A stretch of DNA of 64,000 bases from UBA5342 sp965662645. GTDB taxonomy: Bacteria > Bacteroidota > Bacteroidia > Bacteroidales > UBA5342. Below are positions 63,898-64,000 of this stretch, piece by piece; the first letter of the stretch is position 1; every line of letters begins with the position of its first letter. The stretch spans positions 39,508 through 103,507 of the forward strand of contig CBFIII010000008.1 in NCBI GenBank assembly GCA_965662645.1. The letters run 5' to 3'. Under the pieces are notes generated by a model, which was not told where the DNA came from, made no database searches, and saw only the letters and a list, made by a program, of their open reading frames with translations. Made by a program: the position numbers and the translations under genes.

Positions 63898-64000
63898 GGT
63901 TTGGAGTTAGGTTTTTGGAGTTAGGAATTTGGAATTTGGTGGTTGGTTTTTGGAGTTAGGAATTTGGAGTTTGGAGTTTGGAGTTTGGAGTTTGGAGTTT
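63898..64000. repeat. degenerate tandem TTTGGAG repeat
   Basis: From the end of the MFS gene to the window edge the sequence is built from GGAGTTT, GGAGTTAG and GGAATTT units, becoming an exact seven-base tandem (TTTGGAG) over the last 35 bases. It continues beyond the window. No coding role is likely. Confidence 0.9.

Overview
The window looks like chromosomal DNA from a gliding, probably marine or sediment-dwelling member of the Bacteroidota; the Marinilabiliales are my best guess, not a proven placement. The signs are low G+C, a type IX secretion sorting tail on a secreted enzyme, the gliding genes gldD and gldE, a TonB receptor paired with a DUF4249 lipoprotein, a Rho factor with an Asn-rich insert, and many promoters of the Bacteroidota form TTG-N19-TAnnTTTG with no obvious Shine-Dalgarno sites.

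Region by region. 1-12 kb is an accessory polysaccharide region: a secreted beta-helix protein with an inserted DNRLRE module, a DUF3857/transglutaminase protein, a SASA-type acetylesterase, a lipoprotein sulfatase, a palindrome-rich gene-free kilobase, and a BNR_4-GH105 fusion. 12.4-18.7 kb is the gltBD glutamate synthase operon. 19-25.7 kb holds a wza-wzc export pair, an SLC13-type permease and, on the other strand, a Wzi-like barrel behind ispE. 26.7-30.4 kb carries a LysE-type exporter, rimO and gldE. 31.2-36.8 kb is a TetR-TolC-HlyD-permease-permease efflux operon, followed by a family 4 uracil-DNA glycosylase. 37.8-42.7 kb returns to core genes: gldD, a phosphopantetheinyl transferase, rng, a 29-residue basic protein, HU, pssA and psd. 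43-45.8 kb is rho and murB. 45.8-50.9 kb is a decaying polysaccharide block with two intact sulfatases, remnants of two glycoside hydrolases and repeats. 51-54.6 kb is the TonB receptor/DUF4249 pair. 55-64 kb is mostly housekeeping: a small conserved protein, a Crp/Fnr regulator, holA, upp, hpt, adk, a queuosine precursor transporter, an SLC12-like transporter and a Bcr/CflA exporter.

The genes for sulfated, acetylated or uronate-containing glycans form a loose theme: three formylglycine sulfatases, an acetylesterase, a putative lyase/GH105 fusion, a beta-helix protein and two broken glycoside hydrolases. No SusC/SusD pair sits among them, so this is not a complete utilization locus.

The most interesting signals are structural. 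The 3' end of murB and the adjoining 3' end of the DUF4249 gene occur twice, about 5.1 kb apart, each copy intact for one gene and broken for the other, and they bracket the sulfatase block. gldE and gldD, normally neighbours, are separated by about 7.5 kb holding the efflux operon and bordered by two copies of one dispersed repeat. There are at least three dispersed repeat families, one inserted inside another, and a 272-bp element with 26-bp inverted ends immediately before the TonB receptor. Two coding regions contain G8 or G9 tracts. I found no phage, CRISPR array, tRNA, rRNA or recognisable defence system.
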